36,397 nt of DNA from Gammaproteobacteria bacterium (lineage in GTDB: Bacteria; Pseudomonadota; Gammaproteobacteria; Steroidobacterales; Woeseiaceae), in contig JAOUHU010000030.1 in the NCBI GenBank assembly GCA_029884455.1, positions 1-36,397 of the forward strand. The letters run 5' to 3'. Shown here piece after piece: positions 22,301 to 31,683 of this stretch; within the stretch, counting starts at the first letter, position 1, and the number at the start of each line of letters is the position of its first letter. The position numbers were made by a program, and so were the translations under genes. Under the pieces are notes generated by a model that did no database searches, was not told where the DNA came from, and worked only from the letters and a program-made list of their open reading frames with translations.

Positions 22301-22383
22301 GATGCCATGGTGGCGATAGTTGCAGCAAGCGTGGTACTTCCAGGGCGACTGATGCCGCCGGTATTTTCAGATTTGAATAGCAT
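19366..22383 (-). CDS. TonB-dependent outer-membrane receptor (large, 1005 residues)
   Basis: A signal peptide (to about residue 40, ending VFAQ) is followed by a TonB-box-like [13 protein letters not shown]. The plug domain contains [57 protein letters not shown], and then a long beta-barrel ending in YYIDVRLDF with the terminal Phe expected for outer-membrane insertion. The type resembles the large carbohydrate/oligomer receptors of marine gammaproteobacteria rather than small siderophore receptors. It is followed upstream on the same strand by the IclR gene 353 bases away, and lies near KDPG-pathway genes, suggesting sugar-acid or oligosaccharide uptake; this is inference. Confidence 0.92.
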   Translation of the reverse strand: [1005 protein letters not shown]

Positions 22384-22735
22384 GGTCTTCCCCCTGCGTG
22401 ACGTGGCCGGTGTGGTTGGTATGTGACGCTATTTGGCGTTCTGCAGGAATTTTAACCGCCAGATATCGGCCCGCCGCCAGCCTTTGTTTGCGGCCCGGAT
22501 GCTGTTGCAAAAATACGACAACCGTTTGCATCCGCGAGGTCCGGGCGCATCGCCAATTTGCTTTAATATTCAATTGCTTAAATTGACCAGATCGGCTATC
22601 AGGTTGCCGTTGAAACTGATCGGAGCATATTGTTTTTTTGCAACACGCTGGCCAACGGGAACCGGATTGCGCACTTTGCAATTTCGGGGCTCAAGATATG
22701 TTTTCCCCCTGGCTCCGAGTTCGCCCGTCCTGTTG
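22384..22735. other. 352-base upstream region of the TonB receptor gene
   Basis: No gene was recognised. The stretch is locally AT-rich around 22560-22590 (TTTAATATTCAATTGCTTAA) and presumably holds the receptor promoter on the minus strand and the trailer of the IclR gene. No copy of the TTCCATATATGGAA operator was seen here. Confidence 0.4.
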
Positions 22736-23473
22736 TCAACAGGCTGACGCCGCTGCGGCCAGCCTGCGCACCGCATCGATCTCCGCCTGCATGCCACGTT
22801 CCTGGCAAATATAGCTCGGAAACGTGCAGCTCATTGCCCCGGCAATTGATCCGTCAATGCGGAATATCGGTGCCGCGACGCAGACGAAGCCGCGCGTAAT
22901 TTCTTCATTATCGATTGCGTAGCCGTCGGCTTCGACCTGCTTCAGTTCCTGTCGCAGCTTGCTGGCATCGGTAATGGTCCTTGGTGTGAATTTCTCCAGC
23001 TTGCGCTTGGTCACGCGCCGCACCAGCGCCGCGTCCGAAAAACTGAGCAGTACTTTGCCCATCGCGGTGCAGTGCAGCGGAAAGGATTTGCCGATTTCCG
23101 AGTGCAGGCGGAGACCGAAGCCGCTGGCTTCGATCTTGTCGATATACACGCCAACATCATTGTTCAAAACGCCGAGCGTGGCGACATGCCCGAACTCATC
23201 GTGCAGCGACTGCAGGAAAGGGCGTACCGCGTTGCGCAGGTCATAGTTGGCGGTGATCGTCGCGCCAATGCGGGCGAGCAGCAGGCCACCGTGGTAGTGG
23301 CGGGTTTGTGCGTCGAGCCTGAGCGCGGACAAGTCGACCAGTTCCTGCAACAGGCGATGCGTGCTGGCTTTGGCTACGCCGGTTGCCGCCACGATGCCGG
23401 CAAAGGGCAGGCCGCCGCTGCCGGCCGCGGTAACGGCGTCGATGATTTTGAATCCCTTGCTCAGGGCGCTCAT
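22736..23473 (-). CDS. IclR-family transcriptional regulator
   Basis: 245 residues with the two-domain IclR architecture. The N-terminal winged helix-turn-helix has FKIIDAVTAAG and AGIVAATGVAKASTHRLLQELV (about 8-46). The effector-binding domain includes GFGLRLHSEIGKSFPLHCTAMGKVLLSF and CVAAPIFRIDGSIAGAMSCTFPS. Regulators of this family commonly control sugar-acid catabolism (for example KdgR). The gene is divergent from the KDPG aldolase-KDG kinase operon, with a palindromic site between, so it probably controls that operon and itself. Confidence 0.92.
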   Translation of the reverse strand: MSALSKGFKIIDAVTAAGSGGLPFAGIVAATGVAKASTHRLLQELVDLSALRLDAQTRHYHGGLLLARIGATITANYDLRNAVRPFLQSLHDEFGHVATLGVLNNDVGVYIDKIEASGFGLRLHSEIGKSFPLHCTAMGKVLLSFSDAALVRRVTKRKLEKFTPRTITDASKLRQELKQVEADGYAIDNEEITRGFVCVAAPIFRIDGSIAGAMSCTFPSYICQERGMQAEIDAVRRLAAAASAC

Positions 23474-23546
23474 GGCCGGGTGTCCTTATACTTGCGCTTG
23501 ACAACGCTAATGTTCGGAGCGATAAAACACAAGGAAAAAGAAACTT

Positions 23547-23564
23547 AGTTCCATATATGGAACT
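23547..23564. promoter_or_regulatory. 18-bp perfect palindrome, probable IclR-type operator
   Basis: AGTTCCATATATGGAACT is its own reverse complement. It lies in the gap between the divergent IclR gene and the KDPG aldolase gene, 27 bases before the latter's ATG, where it could block transcription. The inner TTCCA/TGGAA half-sites resemble known IclR-family operators. Confidence 0.65.
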
Positions 23565-23590
23565 TGTCAAGCAGGAGAGAGTGCGTGCCC

Positions 23591-24235
23591 ATGGACCTCA
23601 ACAAGACCCTACAATCCGTGCCCGTCGTGCCGCTGGTGCAGGCCGACGACCCGAAAGTCGCGGTACTCACGTCACGCGCACTGGCTGCCGGTGGCCTCAC
23701 GGTGGCCGAAGTCGTATTTCGCACCGACCGGGCCCTGGAGTGCCTGCAAGCCGTCGCCGAGGAAGTGCCCGAGATGATTGCGGGCGCAGGCACAGTGCTG
23801 AGCCCGGGGCAGGCAAGGGCGGCGATCAAGGCCGGCGCACGTTTTATTGTGTCGCCAGGGCTTGATGACGGCGTGGTCGCGGTCGCGAAAGAGCATGGCA
23901 TACCGGTTTACCCGGGGATTGTTACGCCGAGCGAGCTGCAACACGCGTTTAACCTGGGGCTCGAGGTCGTAAAGTTTTTCCCGGCGTCACTGGCAGGTGG
24001 TGTGCCAATGCTGAAAGCTTTCTCGAGTGTGTTTCGCAGCATGCGCTTCATGCCGACTGGTGGAATTTCGGCGGGCAACCTCGCCGAGTATCTTGCCGTA
24101 CCTGCGGTGCTTGCCTGCGGCGGCAGCTGGCTGACGCCGGCCGCGGCAATCTTTACGGGCGATTACGCCCAGGTCACGACGCTGGCGATAGACGCCGTGA
24201 AGATCGCGGCACAGGCCAGGAGGGACGGCAAATGA
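23591..24235 (+). CDS. eda: KDPG/KHG aldolase
   Basis: 214 residues of the class I 2-keto-3-deoxy-6-phosphogluconate aldolase family. The Schiff-base Lys is Lys128 in LEVVKFFPA, the catalytic Glu is Glu40 in EVVFRT, and [19 protein letters not shown] and FMPTGGIS are family motifs. It splits KDPG to pyruvate and glyceraldehyde 3-phosphate. AGGAGA (23573-23578) suits a GTG at 23585 slightly better than the ATG at 23591; the difference is two residues. It overlaps the kinase gene by four bases (ATGA). The pair converts 2-keto-3-deoxygluconate from uronate or sugar-acid breakdown to central metabolites. Confidence 0.93.
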   Translation: MDLNKTLQSVPVVPLVQADDPKVAVLTSRALAAGGLTVAEVVFRTDRALECLQAVAEEVPEMIAGAGTVLSPGQARAAIKAGARFIVSPGLDDGVVAVAKEHGIPVYPGIVTPSELQHAFNLGLEVVKFFPASLAGGVPMLKAFSSVFRSMRFMPTGGISAGNLAEYLAVPAVLACGGSWLTPAAAIFTGDYAQVTTLAIDAVKIAAQARRDGK

Positions 24236-25260
24236 CGGACTTCATCAGCTTTGGGGAAATCATGCTGCGGCTGAAATCGCCGGCGCATGAGCGTTTTTTC
24301 CAGTCGCCGCAGCTCGAGGCAACATTCGGCGGCGGCGAGGCCAACGTGGCAGTGTCCCTGGCAAACTACGGGCTTGACGCGGGCTTTGTCTCGGCGCTGC
24401 CGAAAAATGACATTGGCGAAGCGGCGCTGCGCGAACTGCGGGGCTTCGGCGTTGACACGTCGCGCGTTATTCGACGCGGCGAACGCATGGGCATTTACTT
24501 CCTGGAAACCGGATCGAACCAGCGGCCGTCGAAGGTGATTTACGACCGTGCCAATTCATCGATTTGCGACGCAGGCCCAGGCGACTTCAACTGGCCCGCG
24601 ATCCTCACGGGCGCAAAGTGGTTTCACATCACCGGCATCACACCAGCGCTGAGCCAGAGCGCCGCTGACCTCTCGCTCGAGGCCTGCAAAGCAGCAAAAA
24701 GACAGGGACTGACCGTGTCCTGCGATTTCAATTATCGCGGCAAGCTTTGGAAATACGGTAAATCCGCGCCCGAAGTTATGCGTGAGCTGGTCAAGTATGT
24801 CGATGTCGGTATTGCGAATGAGGAGGACTGCCAGAAGTGCCTCGATATTCATGTCGACGTCGATGTCGGCAGCGGTGAGCTCGACACAAAAAAATACGAG
24901 GCGCTGACGAACAAAGTGCTCGAAGCATTCCCCGACATGGCCATTATTGCTGTCACCCTGCGTGAGTCGCGCAGCGCCGACCGTAACGGCTGGTCGGCCT
25001 GCCTGCGCGACGGCAAGGGCTTCCACCTGTCGAAGCAGTATGAGATCACGGACATCGTCGATCGCGTCGGTGGTGGCGACAGCTTTGCGTCCGGGCTGAT
25101 AGCCGGCCTGAATCTTTACGAGGATCGGCAACAGTCACTTGAATTCGCGGTTGCGGCAAGTTGCCTGAAGCACACCATCCAGGGCGACTTCAATCGCGTC
25201 AGCCTGTCCGAAGTGAAAAGCCTGATGGGTGGTGATGCATCGGGCAGGGTGCAGCGCTAG
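24232..25260 (+). CDS. kdgK: 2-keto-3-deoxygluconate kinase (PfkB family)
   Basis: 342 residues of the ribokinase/PfkB fold. The substrate motif [16 protein letters not shown] is near 32-47. [14 protein letters not shown] is near 98-111, and [13 protein letters not shown] is characteristic of KDG kinases. The C-terminal phosphate/base motif [17 protein letters not shown] carries the catalytic Asp, with GGGD where GAGD is more usual. It phosphorylates KDG to give the substrate of the aldolase encoded just upstream. Confidence 0.92.
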   Translation: MTDFISFGEIMLRLKSPAHERFFQSPQLEATFGGGEANVAVSLANYGLDAGFVSALPKNDIGEAALRELRGFGVDTSRVIRRGERMGIYFLETGSNQRPSKVIYDRANSSICDAGPGDFNWPAILTGAKWFHITGITPALSQSAADLSLEACKAAKRQGLTVSCDFNYRGKLWKYGKSAPEVMRELVKYVDVGIANEEDCQKCLDIHVDVDVGSGELDTKKYEALTNKVLEAFPDMAIIAVTLRESRSADRNGWSACLRDGKGFHLSKQYEITDIVDRVGGGDSFASGLIAGLNLYEDRQQSLEFAVAASCLKHTIQGDFNRVSLSEVKSLMGGDASGRVQR

Positions 25261-25502
25261 TAACAAGTTCCCGGCGCTGCGCGCCTGGTGCACAACATCG
25301 GCATCAGGCTGCCACCGGTGTCATTAACCTGCCAGCACAGTTACCGCCGCCTTTCGGAAACCTTGTTTACCGGGGATTGATGTGGATGCGCCGCCCTGTT
25401 TTCTGGTATATGCCGAAGACGACACCAGTGTTGTGATCGAGAACTCGCTGCTGTTTCGTGCGGCCTTGAGTACACAGCGCGTTCCGGTGTAGAAGTCTCA
25501 CG

Positions 25503-25865
25503 ATGAAAAACTTGACACGACATTGCTTGCCTGCGGTGCTGTTACTGGGCCTGGCGGCCTGCGGTGGAGCAGATAATGCCGACCTGGCCGAGGGCCGCAA
25601 GGTGGACGCGTCCGGCAAGGAAGCGACCGGTCTTGTCGAAAAGCAGCGCGATATCGGCATGGACCTTGTGCCCGATCACGTTGCGGGTGCGCTGGAGACG
25701 AAATTCCCCGCATGGCATCCGGATCGCATTATTGAAAGCGACCAGGGTGACGGCGTGATCATTTACGAGTTTTTCGGTGTGGACGACGCAGGCGAAGCGA
25801 CCAAGATCGAGATCAGGTGGGCCGACGGGCGCGCCGAACTGTTAATCGACGAGTGGTTGCATTGA
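25503..25865 (+). CDS. small predicted lipoprotein
   Basis: 120 residues with a lipobox (LLGLAACGG, Cys20). The mature part, VPDHVAGALETKFPAWHPDRIIESDQGDGVIIYEFFGVDDAGEATKIEIRWADGRAELL, has the alternating pattern of a PepSY-like small fold, but no family was firmly recognised. The 3' end overlaps the convergent TonB receptor gene by 24 bases. No clear Shine-Dalgarno was seen. Confidence 0.72.
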   Translation: MKNLTRHCLPAVLLLGLAACGGADNADLAEGRKVDASGKEATGLVEKQRDIGMDLVPDHVAGALETKFPAWHPDRIIESDQGDGVIIYEFFGVDDAGEATKIEIRWADGRAELLIDEWLH

Positions 25866-27887
25866 TCCGGACAAACCAAAGTTGACGACGACCCCGGCGT
25901 AGTAATTACGCTCCGGGGCCGGTTCATAGTAGCGACCGGCGAAGGCATTGATACGGATATTGCTGCTGTATTGCTCATCGAAAATATTATTGATGCCGAG
26001 GTAGGGCCGAACGTTCCAGCGGCTGCCCTGCCATTCGTAACCCAGCCGCAGATTTGAAGTCGTGTAGCTGTCGATCGAGGCAGAATTGTCATTGTTGGCG
26101 AAAAATTTGCCGGAATATTGTGTTTCGAAGGTCGCGCTGAAGCCCTTGCTGCTCGAGTAACTGAGGCCGACATAGCCGAAATGCTCGGGCAGCCCGGGCA
26201 TGCGCTTGCCGCCGTAGTCTTCGCCGTCTTCCACGAACTCATCGAAGCTGAAATCCGACCAGGTGTAGGAGACATCGGCGGAGAAACCTTTTTCACCGCG
26301 CCATGCCATTGCAAATTCGACGCCGTCGCGCGACGAAGACCCAGCGTTGGCATAAAAGCTTCGGCCCGGCGACGTAGCAAGTTCGTACGGGATCAATTCA
26401 TCCTCGAGATCGATGTGAAATAGCGAGAGCTCGTAAAACAGTGCGTCGCGCGAAGCCTTGAAGCCAATCTCGTAATTATCTGCAAGCTGCGGTTCAAGTG
26501 ACTGGTTGAATCCGCCGGAACCATCGGGGTTGGCCAGTTCGGTCGTGGTCGGCGTTTCGAACGAACTGCTCCAGGAGATGAACAGCACGTTCGAACCCCA
26601 GACGCGATTCAATGCCAGTGACGGACTCCATTGATCGAACTGCAATACGCCTGAATCGTCGCCATCCTGCAAATAGTGATCGTCTACATCGAAGCGCACC
26701 TCGTCCTGTCGCAAGCCGGCCGAAAGTGCCCATAACGGCGACAGGCGAATCTGGCCCTGCACGAACAGGCCGCGGCTGTCGACGTTTTCGTCCTGGTCAA
26801 ACACCTGGTTGCCGAGTACGCCGTTATTGTTGTCAAAGCGCTGCCGCTCGTCGCGCTGGCGGTCAAGATCGAATCCGGCCGTGAGTTGCAGCGCGCCGAG
26901 TTCGGCAAAACGGTATTGTGCACCAAGTCCGTAAAAGAATCGGTCCAGGTCAACCGACCCACCGCTGACAAAAGGCAAGCGACTCGCAAAATCCCGCCAG
27001 GCATAATAGTTGCGCAGCATTAGTTCGCCGCCGACACGATCGGTCTTGTAAACGGCACCGATGCGTTGCTGATCAAGCTCCTCACCTGCATTGAACAGGA
27101 CGTTCGGCAGTCTTGCGGAGCTCCGGTCCTGTTGCAGCTGGGCCGCGTCTATACCGCCCGGATCCTCCGACTTTGGCTGATCCGTGTTGTTGAACGAGAG
27201 CAGCAGCTGGTCGTGTTCCGACAGGCGCAGCGCAAATTTCGAATTAATCGTGGAACCGTCCGCCTGGCTGTGGTCGCGGTAGCCATCAAGCTCGGTCTTG
27301 GCCGCATTCACCATGTAACTCAACGAGCCGTTGCTGCCCGCCACTTTCAGGGCCGCTCGGCGATACCCATAGTCGCCCGCTGCCAGCGATGCTTCGGCAA
27401 ACGGGTCGTCTTCGCCGAGTTCACTGTAAATCGCAATCACGCCACCAGCCGCGTTGCCATAAAGCGACGATGCCGGCCCGCGCAGAACCTCTATGCGATC
27501 AGCGGAGCCGAGGTCGATGCTATCGACGCCGGCCTGGCCATCGGGCAGCGTTTCCGGGATGTCGTCAACAAAAATTCGCAGGCCACGAATGCCAAAATTC
27601 GAGCGGGCACCAAAACCGCGCAGCGAGACTTTCAGGTCCTGTGCAAAGTTATAGCGGTTCTGCATATAGAGGCCGGGCACACGCAGCAACGCCTCGTCGA
27701 GCCCGAGCAATTGTTGCCCGTTCTGAATCTCCTCACGGCCGACCACCGAGATTGAGCGCGCCACATCGCGCAGCGATGACTCAAGCCGCGTTGCAGTGAC
27801 GACGATCTCATCCAGTGTGTCGGCGAGCAGTTCGCCCGCAAGCAGGATCATCAGCGCGCCTGTGATCCACGTGACTCGAAGTTTCAT
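25842..27887 (-). CDS. TonB-dependent receptor (681 residues)
   Basis: The start MKLRVTWITGALMILLAGELLA gives a clean signal peptide; upstream in-frame sequence lies in the gap and over the divergent gene, and is rejected. The TonB box is LDEIVVTATR. The plug carries LKVSLRGFGARSNFGIRGLRIFVDDIPETLPDGQ and RIEVLRGPASSLYGNAAGGVI. The barrel ends with YYAGVVVNF, where a terminal Phe is expected, but the frame runs 11 residues further (to QPLVD), into the neighbouring lipoprotein gene. The receptor resembles those for iron chelates or small ligands. Its partner may be the Mo-hydroxylase operon divergent from it. Confidence 0.92.
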   Translation of the reverse strand: MKLRVTWITGALMILLAGELLADTLDEIVVTATRLESSLRDVARSISVVGREEIQNGQQLLGLDEALLRVPGLYMQNRYNFAQDLKVSLRGFGARSNFGIRGLRIFVDDIPETLPDGQAGVDSIDLGSADRIEVLRGPASSLYGNAAGGVIAIYSELGEDDPFAEASLAAGDYGYRRAALKVAGSNGSLSYMVNAAKTELDGYRDHSQADGSTINSKFALRLSEHDQLLLSFNNTDQPKSEDPGGIDAAQLQQDRSSARLPNVLFNAGEELDQQRIGAVYKTDRVGGELMLRNYYAWRDFASRLPFVSGGSVDLDRFFYGLGAQYRFAELGALQLTAGFDLDRQRDERQRFDNNNGVLGNQVFDQDENVDSRGLFVQGQIRLSPLWALSAGLRQDEVRFDVDDHYLQDGDDSGVLQFDQWSPSLALNRVWGSNVLFISWSSSFETPTTTELANPDGSGGFNQSLEPQLADNYEIGFKASRDALFYELSLFHIDLEDELIPYELATSPGRSFYANAGSSSRDGVEFAMAWRGEKGFSADVSYTWSDFSFDEFVEDGEDYGGKRMPGLPEHFGYVGLSYSSSKGFSATFETQYSGKFFANNDNSASIDSYTTSNLRLGYEWQGSRWNVRPYLGINNIFDEQYSSNIRINAFAGRYYEPAPERNYYAGVVVNFGLSGSMQPLVD

Positions 27888-28034
27888 CCTGGTTGCAGCG
27901 CTCCTCTGAACGGCGACGACGGTGGCGGCTACTATAAATTGATCCGCGTGCATGAGTGAATCTATTTCCGGTGGCCCCCGGTCAGGCGCAGGGCTACACT
28001 TTAGGACGGCGAAACAATCTGTGAGGGGCGTCAA

Positions 28035-28493
28035 ATGGCGATTGCAATGACACTGAACGGCAAAGTGCACTCCTTTGAAGCAGAGGCCGACATGCCGCTG
28101 CTCTGGGCGATTCGCGACCTGGCCGGCATGACCGGGACCAAATACGGTTGCGGCAAGGCGTTGTGCGGCGCCTGCACCGTGCATGTAGACGGTGAACCGG
28201 TTCGCTCCTGCAGTTTTCCGCTGTCCGCCGCGGCCGGCAAGTCGGTGACCACGATCGAGGGGATTTCCGGCGATGGCAGCCACCCGGTGCAGGTGGCGTG
28301 GCGCGAACTAAATGTGGCGCAGTGCGGTTACTGCCAGTCCGGGCAGATAATGAGCGCGGTCGCCTTGTTGCAGAAAACCCCGAGTCCGACCGACCAGGAC
28401 ATCGATCTGGCGATGAGCGGCAATATTTGCCGCTGTGGCACCTATACGCGAATTCGTGCGGCGATACACAAGGCCGCAGGGAGTGCGTCATGA
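28035..28493 (+). CDS. (2Fe-2S) subunit of xanthine dehydrogenase-family molybdenum hydroxylase (IorA-like)
   Basis: 152 residues. Plant-type [2Fe-2S] cysteines are at 39, 44, 47 and 59 ([22 protein letters not shown]). The second cluster cysteines are at 97, 100, 132 and 134 ([21 protein letters not shown]). It passes electrons from the molybdenum subunit encoded next (ATGA overlap). GAGGGG precedes the ATG. Isoquinoline 1-oxidoreductase and aldehyde oxidases are the closest named relatives; the substrate is unknown. Confidence 0.9.
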   Translation: MAIAMTLNGKVHSFEAEADMPLLWAIRDLAGMTGTKYGCGKALCGACTVHVDGEPVRSCSFPLSAAAGKSVTTIEGISGDGSHPVQVAWRELNVAQCGYCQSGQIMSAVALLQKTPSPTDQDIDLAMSGNICRCGTYTRIRAAIHKAAGSAS

Positions 28494-30739
28494 ACAATGA
28501 CTTCAGCAATGTGAGCCGAATTTCGCGCCGCGATTTCCTGCGCAACACCGGCCTGGCTGGCGGCGGCCTGATCATCGCCGCACACTTTGCGGCCTGCTCG
28601 AGTGACAAGACGCTGGCTGGCGGCAATTTCATGCCCAACGTCTACGTTAACCTGATGGAAAACGGCGACGTCGAAATCGTCTGTCACCGTTCCGAAATGG
28701 GGCAGGGTGTGCGCACTTCGCTGCTGCAGGTGATTGCCGACGAAATGGAAGCCGACTGGGGCCGCGTGACCTTGTTGCAGGCCACCGGCGATGCCAAGTA
28801 CGGCGACCAGAACACGGACGGCTCGACCAGCATTCGCAAGCACTTCGACCTGCTGCGCAACGCGGGCGCGGTAACGCGGCAGATGCTCGTGAATGCTGCC
28901 GCCGATGCCTGGGGCGTGCCGGCGGCGGAGTGCCGTGGCCTGAATCATGCCGTGCATCACGAAGCATCAGGCAAGTCGCTCGGCTACGGCGAACTCGCAG
29001 GACACGCTGCGACCATGCCGGTACCCGAAGACGTCACGTTCAAGTCGCCCGAGGACTATCGTTACATCGGCAAGCCCATGGATCTCATCGATGGCCTGGC
29101 GTTCACGGTCGGCACGGCAGCCTACGGCATCGACACGCAGTTGCCCGATATGCTGCATGCGTCGATCGAGCGCTGCCCGGTGGTCGGCGGCAAGCTCAAA
29201 TCCGTTGACGACTCAGGGGCACGTGCGGTGGCCGGCGTCGTGGATGTGATTCAGCTTGGCGACGGCGTTTCGCCGCCGGGCTTCAATCCGCTCGGTGGTG
29301 TTGCGGTACTGGCCAGCAATACCTGGGCAGCGCAACGCGGCCGGGCGGCATTGAAAATCGAATGGGACGGGGGCGCGAACGCGAGCTACAACTCGCCTGC
29401 CTATCGCGAGGCCATGGAAGCCAGCGCCAAGTCAGGCGGCTTGCAAGTGCTGGCGCGCGGTGACGTCGAAGCGGCATTTGCCGGCGCGGCCAAAACGCTG
29501 GAAGCGACCTACTTCGCGCCGATGCTGTCGCAGGCGCCGATGGAGCCACCGGCGGCTACCGCGGTGATCAATGCCGACGGCAGCTGCGAGGTTTGGGCCT
29601 GCACCCAGGATCCACAAACGGCGCGGGACGTGGTGGCAGGCGCACTCGGCATCGAGCCCGCACAGGTGACGATCAACGTGACCCTGCTCGGCGGTGGCTT
29701 TGGTCGCAAGTCCAAGCCCGACTTCATCGCGGAAGCGGCGCTGCTGGCGAAAAAGACCGGCAAGCCGGTGAAGGTCACGTGGACCCGCGAGGACGACATA
29801 CGGCACGGATATTTTCACGCCGAGAGTTGCCAGTATCTTCGCGGTGCTATCGATGCGCAGGGCAATACCACGGCCTGGCTGCAGCGCACGGCGTTTCCAT
29901 CGATCAGCGCAACCTTTGGTTCCACGGACGGCCCGTCGGCCGGTGAACTTGGCCTCGGCTGCGTCGACAACCCGTATGCCATCCCCAACATGACGATCGA
30001 GGCCTGCAAGGCAGAGGCCCATTTCCGCATTGGCTGGCTGCGCTCCGTTTGCAATGTGTATCACGCCTTTGCGGCCAACAGTTTTGCCAATGAACTGGCG
30101 CATCTCGCCGGTCGCGATCCAAAGGACTACCTGCTCGAGCTGATCGGCGCTGATCGGCACGTGATACCGGCAGACAGCGGTGCGACTTACACAAATTATG
30201 GGCAGGATCTCGGTGAGCATCCGATCGATACGGCGCGCCTCAAGGCGGTTCTTGAAGAGGCTGCGTCGATGGCGAACTGGGGCCGGGAATTGCCGCGCGG
30301 TAGTGGACTAGGCATAGCCGCGCACCGTTCCTTCCTCGGCTATGTGGCGACCGTGGCGGAAGTCAGCGTGAGCGAGGGCGGCGCAGTGAGGATCGAGGAG
30401 CTGTGGACCGCAATCGATGCCGGCACCGTGGTGAACCCGGATCGCGTACGCGCGCAAATGGAAGGTGCCGGTATCTTCGGCATGAGCCTCACCCTGCACG
30501 GGGAGATTACCGGTACCAACGGTGCGATCAACCAGGGCAATTTCGACAGCTACCCCGTGGTACGCATGAACGAGGCGCCGACGGCGATCACCGTGCACGT
30601 AATGCCATCGACCGCCAGGCCAGGCGGTGTCGGCGAGACCGGCGTGCCGCCAGTGGCGCCCGCCATCTGCAACGCGATATTCGCGGCGACCGGCAAGCGC
30701 GTGCGCGAGTTGCCGCTGCGCAATGTGAGCCTGGTCTGA
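28490..30739 (+). CDS. Tat-exported molybdopterin subunit of xanthine dehydrogenase family (IorB-like)
   Basis: 749 residues from the ATG overlapping the Fe-S subunit stop. A twin-arginine signal ([25 protein letters not shown]) shows export of the folded cofactor-containing complex; the Fe-S partner has no signal and should travel with it. Motifs include [29 protein letters not shown] near 400 (Mo-cofactor binding) and GVGETGVPP near 716 (catalytic Glu). Family members hydroxylate aldehydes or N-heterocycles. No medium FAD subunit, XdhC chaperone or cytochrome gene lies beside it. Confidence 0.9.
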   Translation: MNNDFSNVSRISRRDFLRNTGLAGGGLIIAAHFAACSSDKTLAGGNFMPNVYVNLMENGDVEIVCHRSEMGQGVRTSLLQVIADEMEADWGRVTLLQATGDAKYGDQNTDGSTSIRKHFDLLRNAGAVTRQMLVNAAADAWGVPAAECRGLNHAVHHEASGKSLGYGELAGHAATMPVPEDVTFKSPEDYRYIGKPMDLIDGLAFTVGTAAYGIDTQLPDMLHASIERCPVVGGKLKSVDDSGARAVAGVVDVIQLGDGVSPPGFNPLGGVAVLASNTWAAQRGRAALKIEWDGGANASYNSPAYREAMEASAKSGGLQVLARGDVEAAFAGAAKTLEATYFAPMLSQAPMEPPAATAVINADGSCEVWACTQDPQTARDVVAGALGIEPAQVTINVTLLGGGFGRKSKPDFIAEAALLAKKTGKPVKVTWTREDDIRHGYFHAESCQYLRGAIDAQGNTTAWLQRTAFPSISATFGSTDGPSAGELGLGCVDNPYAIPNMTIEACKAEAHFRIGWLRSVCNVYHAFAANSFANELAHLAGRDPKDYLLELIGADRHVIPADSGATYTNYGQDLGEHPIDTARLKAVLEEAASMANWGRELPRGSGLGIAAHRSFLGYVATVAEVSVSEGGAVRIEELWTAIDAGTVVNPDRVRAQMEGAGIFGMSLTLHGEITGTNGAINQGNFDSYPVVRMNEAPTAITVHVMPSTARPGGVGETGVPPVAPAICNAIFAATGKRVRELPLRNVSLV

Positions 30740-30756
30740 CGGCGAGCAAGCCAGCC

Positions 30757-31683
30757 TTGCAACTGGGAATGATCGGGCTGGGCAAGATGGGCGGCAATAT
30801 GGCGCGCCGCCTGCGTGCAAAAGGATTCGAGGTGGTTGGCTTCAATCTCGACGCCAGCGCGACCGAGGTGCTTGCGAAAGAAGCCGGTTTGATCGCCGCC
30901 GACTCGATCGAAGCGTTGCTGGCCAAGCTCGATCCGCCTCGATGTGTCTGGCTGATGCTGCCGGCCGGTGAAAGCACCGAAGCGACGATAGAACAGCTGC
31001 GTGCATTGCTGCAGCCCGGCGACATTCTGGTCGATGGCGCGAATTCGAATTACAAGGACTCAATACGTCGCGGCAGACAGCTGGCCGAGGCGGGCATCCT
31101 GTTCGTTGACGCCGGCGTTTCGGGCGGTGTCTGGGGGCTCGAGAACGGCTACGCACTCATGGTGGGCGCGACCGATGCGGCATTCGCCCGGATACAGCCG
31201 ATGATCGAGGCGCTCGCACCGGCGACAGACCGCGGCTGGGTGCATGCCGGCCCGGTCGGCAGCGGGCACTACGTGAAGATGATTCACAACGGCATCGAAT
31301 ACGGTTTGATGCAGGCCTATGCCGAGGGTTTCGCCCTGCTGCGCGGCAAGGAAGAATTCAAACTCGACCTGGCCGCGATCGCGGAATCCTGGCGTCATGG
31401 CAGTGTCGTTCGCAGCTGGCTGCTCGACCTGACTGCCGACGTGCTCGCGGCTGATCAGGAGCTTGCCGAGGTCGAGCCGTTTGTTGCTGATTCGGGCGAA
31501 GGCCGCTGGACGGCGATGGAAGGTATTGAACAGGGCATACCGACGCCCGTCATGTCACTCGCGCTGATGGCGAGGTTTGGCAGCCAGGGGCAGCAGGACT
31601 ATTCCTCCAAACTGCTGGCAATGATGCGCCAGCAGTTCGGCGGGCATGCGGTGCGAAGTCACAAGCCGGATACCGATGCATGA
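30757..31683 (+). CDS. 6-phosphogluconate dehydrogenase, short (GntZ/YqeC) type
   Basis: 308 residues from a TTG. The family opens MQxGMIGLGxMGxNM, and TTG CAA CTG GGA ATG gives exactly that; no ATG fits. NAD(P) motif GLGKMGGNMARRL at 7-19; substrate motifs are DGANSNYKDS, FVDAGVSGGVWGLENGYALMVGA and KMIHNGIEYGLMQAYAEGF. Its length (about 300 rather than 470 residues) marks the NAD-preferring type. It decarboxylates 6-phosphogluconate to ribulose 5-phosphate. It is 17 bases after the Mo-hydroxylase gene and may be co-transcribed. The 3' end overlaps the convergent b561 gene by 25 bases. Confidence 0.88.
   Translation: MQLGMIGLGKMGGNMARRLRAKGFEVVGFNLDASATEVLAKEAGLIAADSIEALLAKLDPPRCVWLMLPAGESTEATIEQLRALLQPGDILVDGANSNYKDSIRRGRQLAEAGILFVDAGVSGGVWGLENGYALMVGATDAAFARIQPMIEALAPATDRGWVHAGPVGSGHYVKMIHNGIEYGLMQAYAEGFALLRGKEEFKLDLAAIAESWRHGSVVRSWLLDLTADVLAADQELAEVEPFVADSGEGRWTAMEGIEQGIPTPVMSLALMARFGSQGQQDYSSKLLAMMRQQFGGHAVRSHKPDTDA

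Noticed and set aside
27888..28283. N-terminal extension of the second TonB receptor
   Set aside because: It crosses the promoter gap and runs antisense to the Fe-S subunit, whereas 27887 gives a proper signal peptide.
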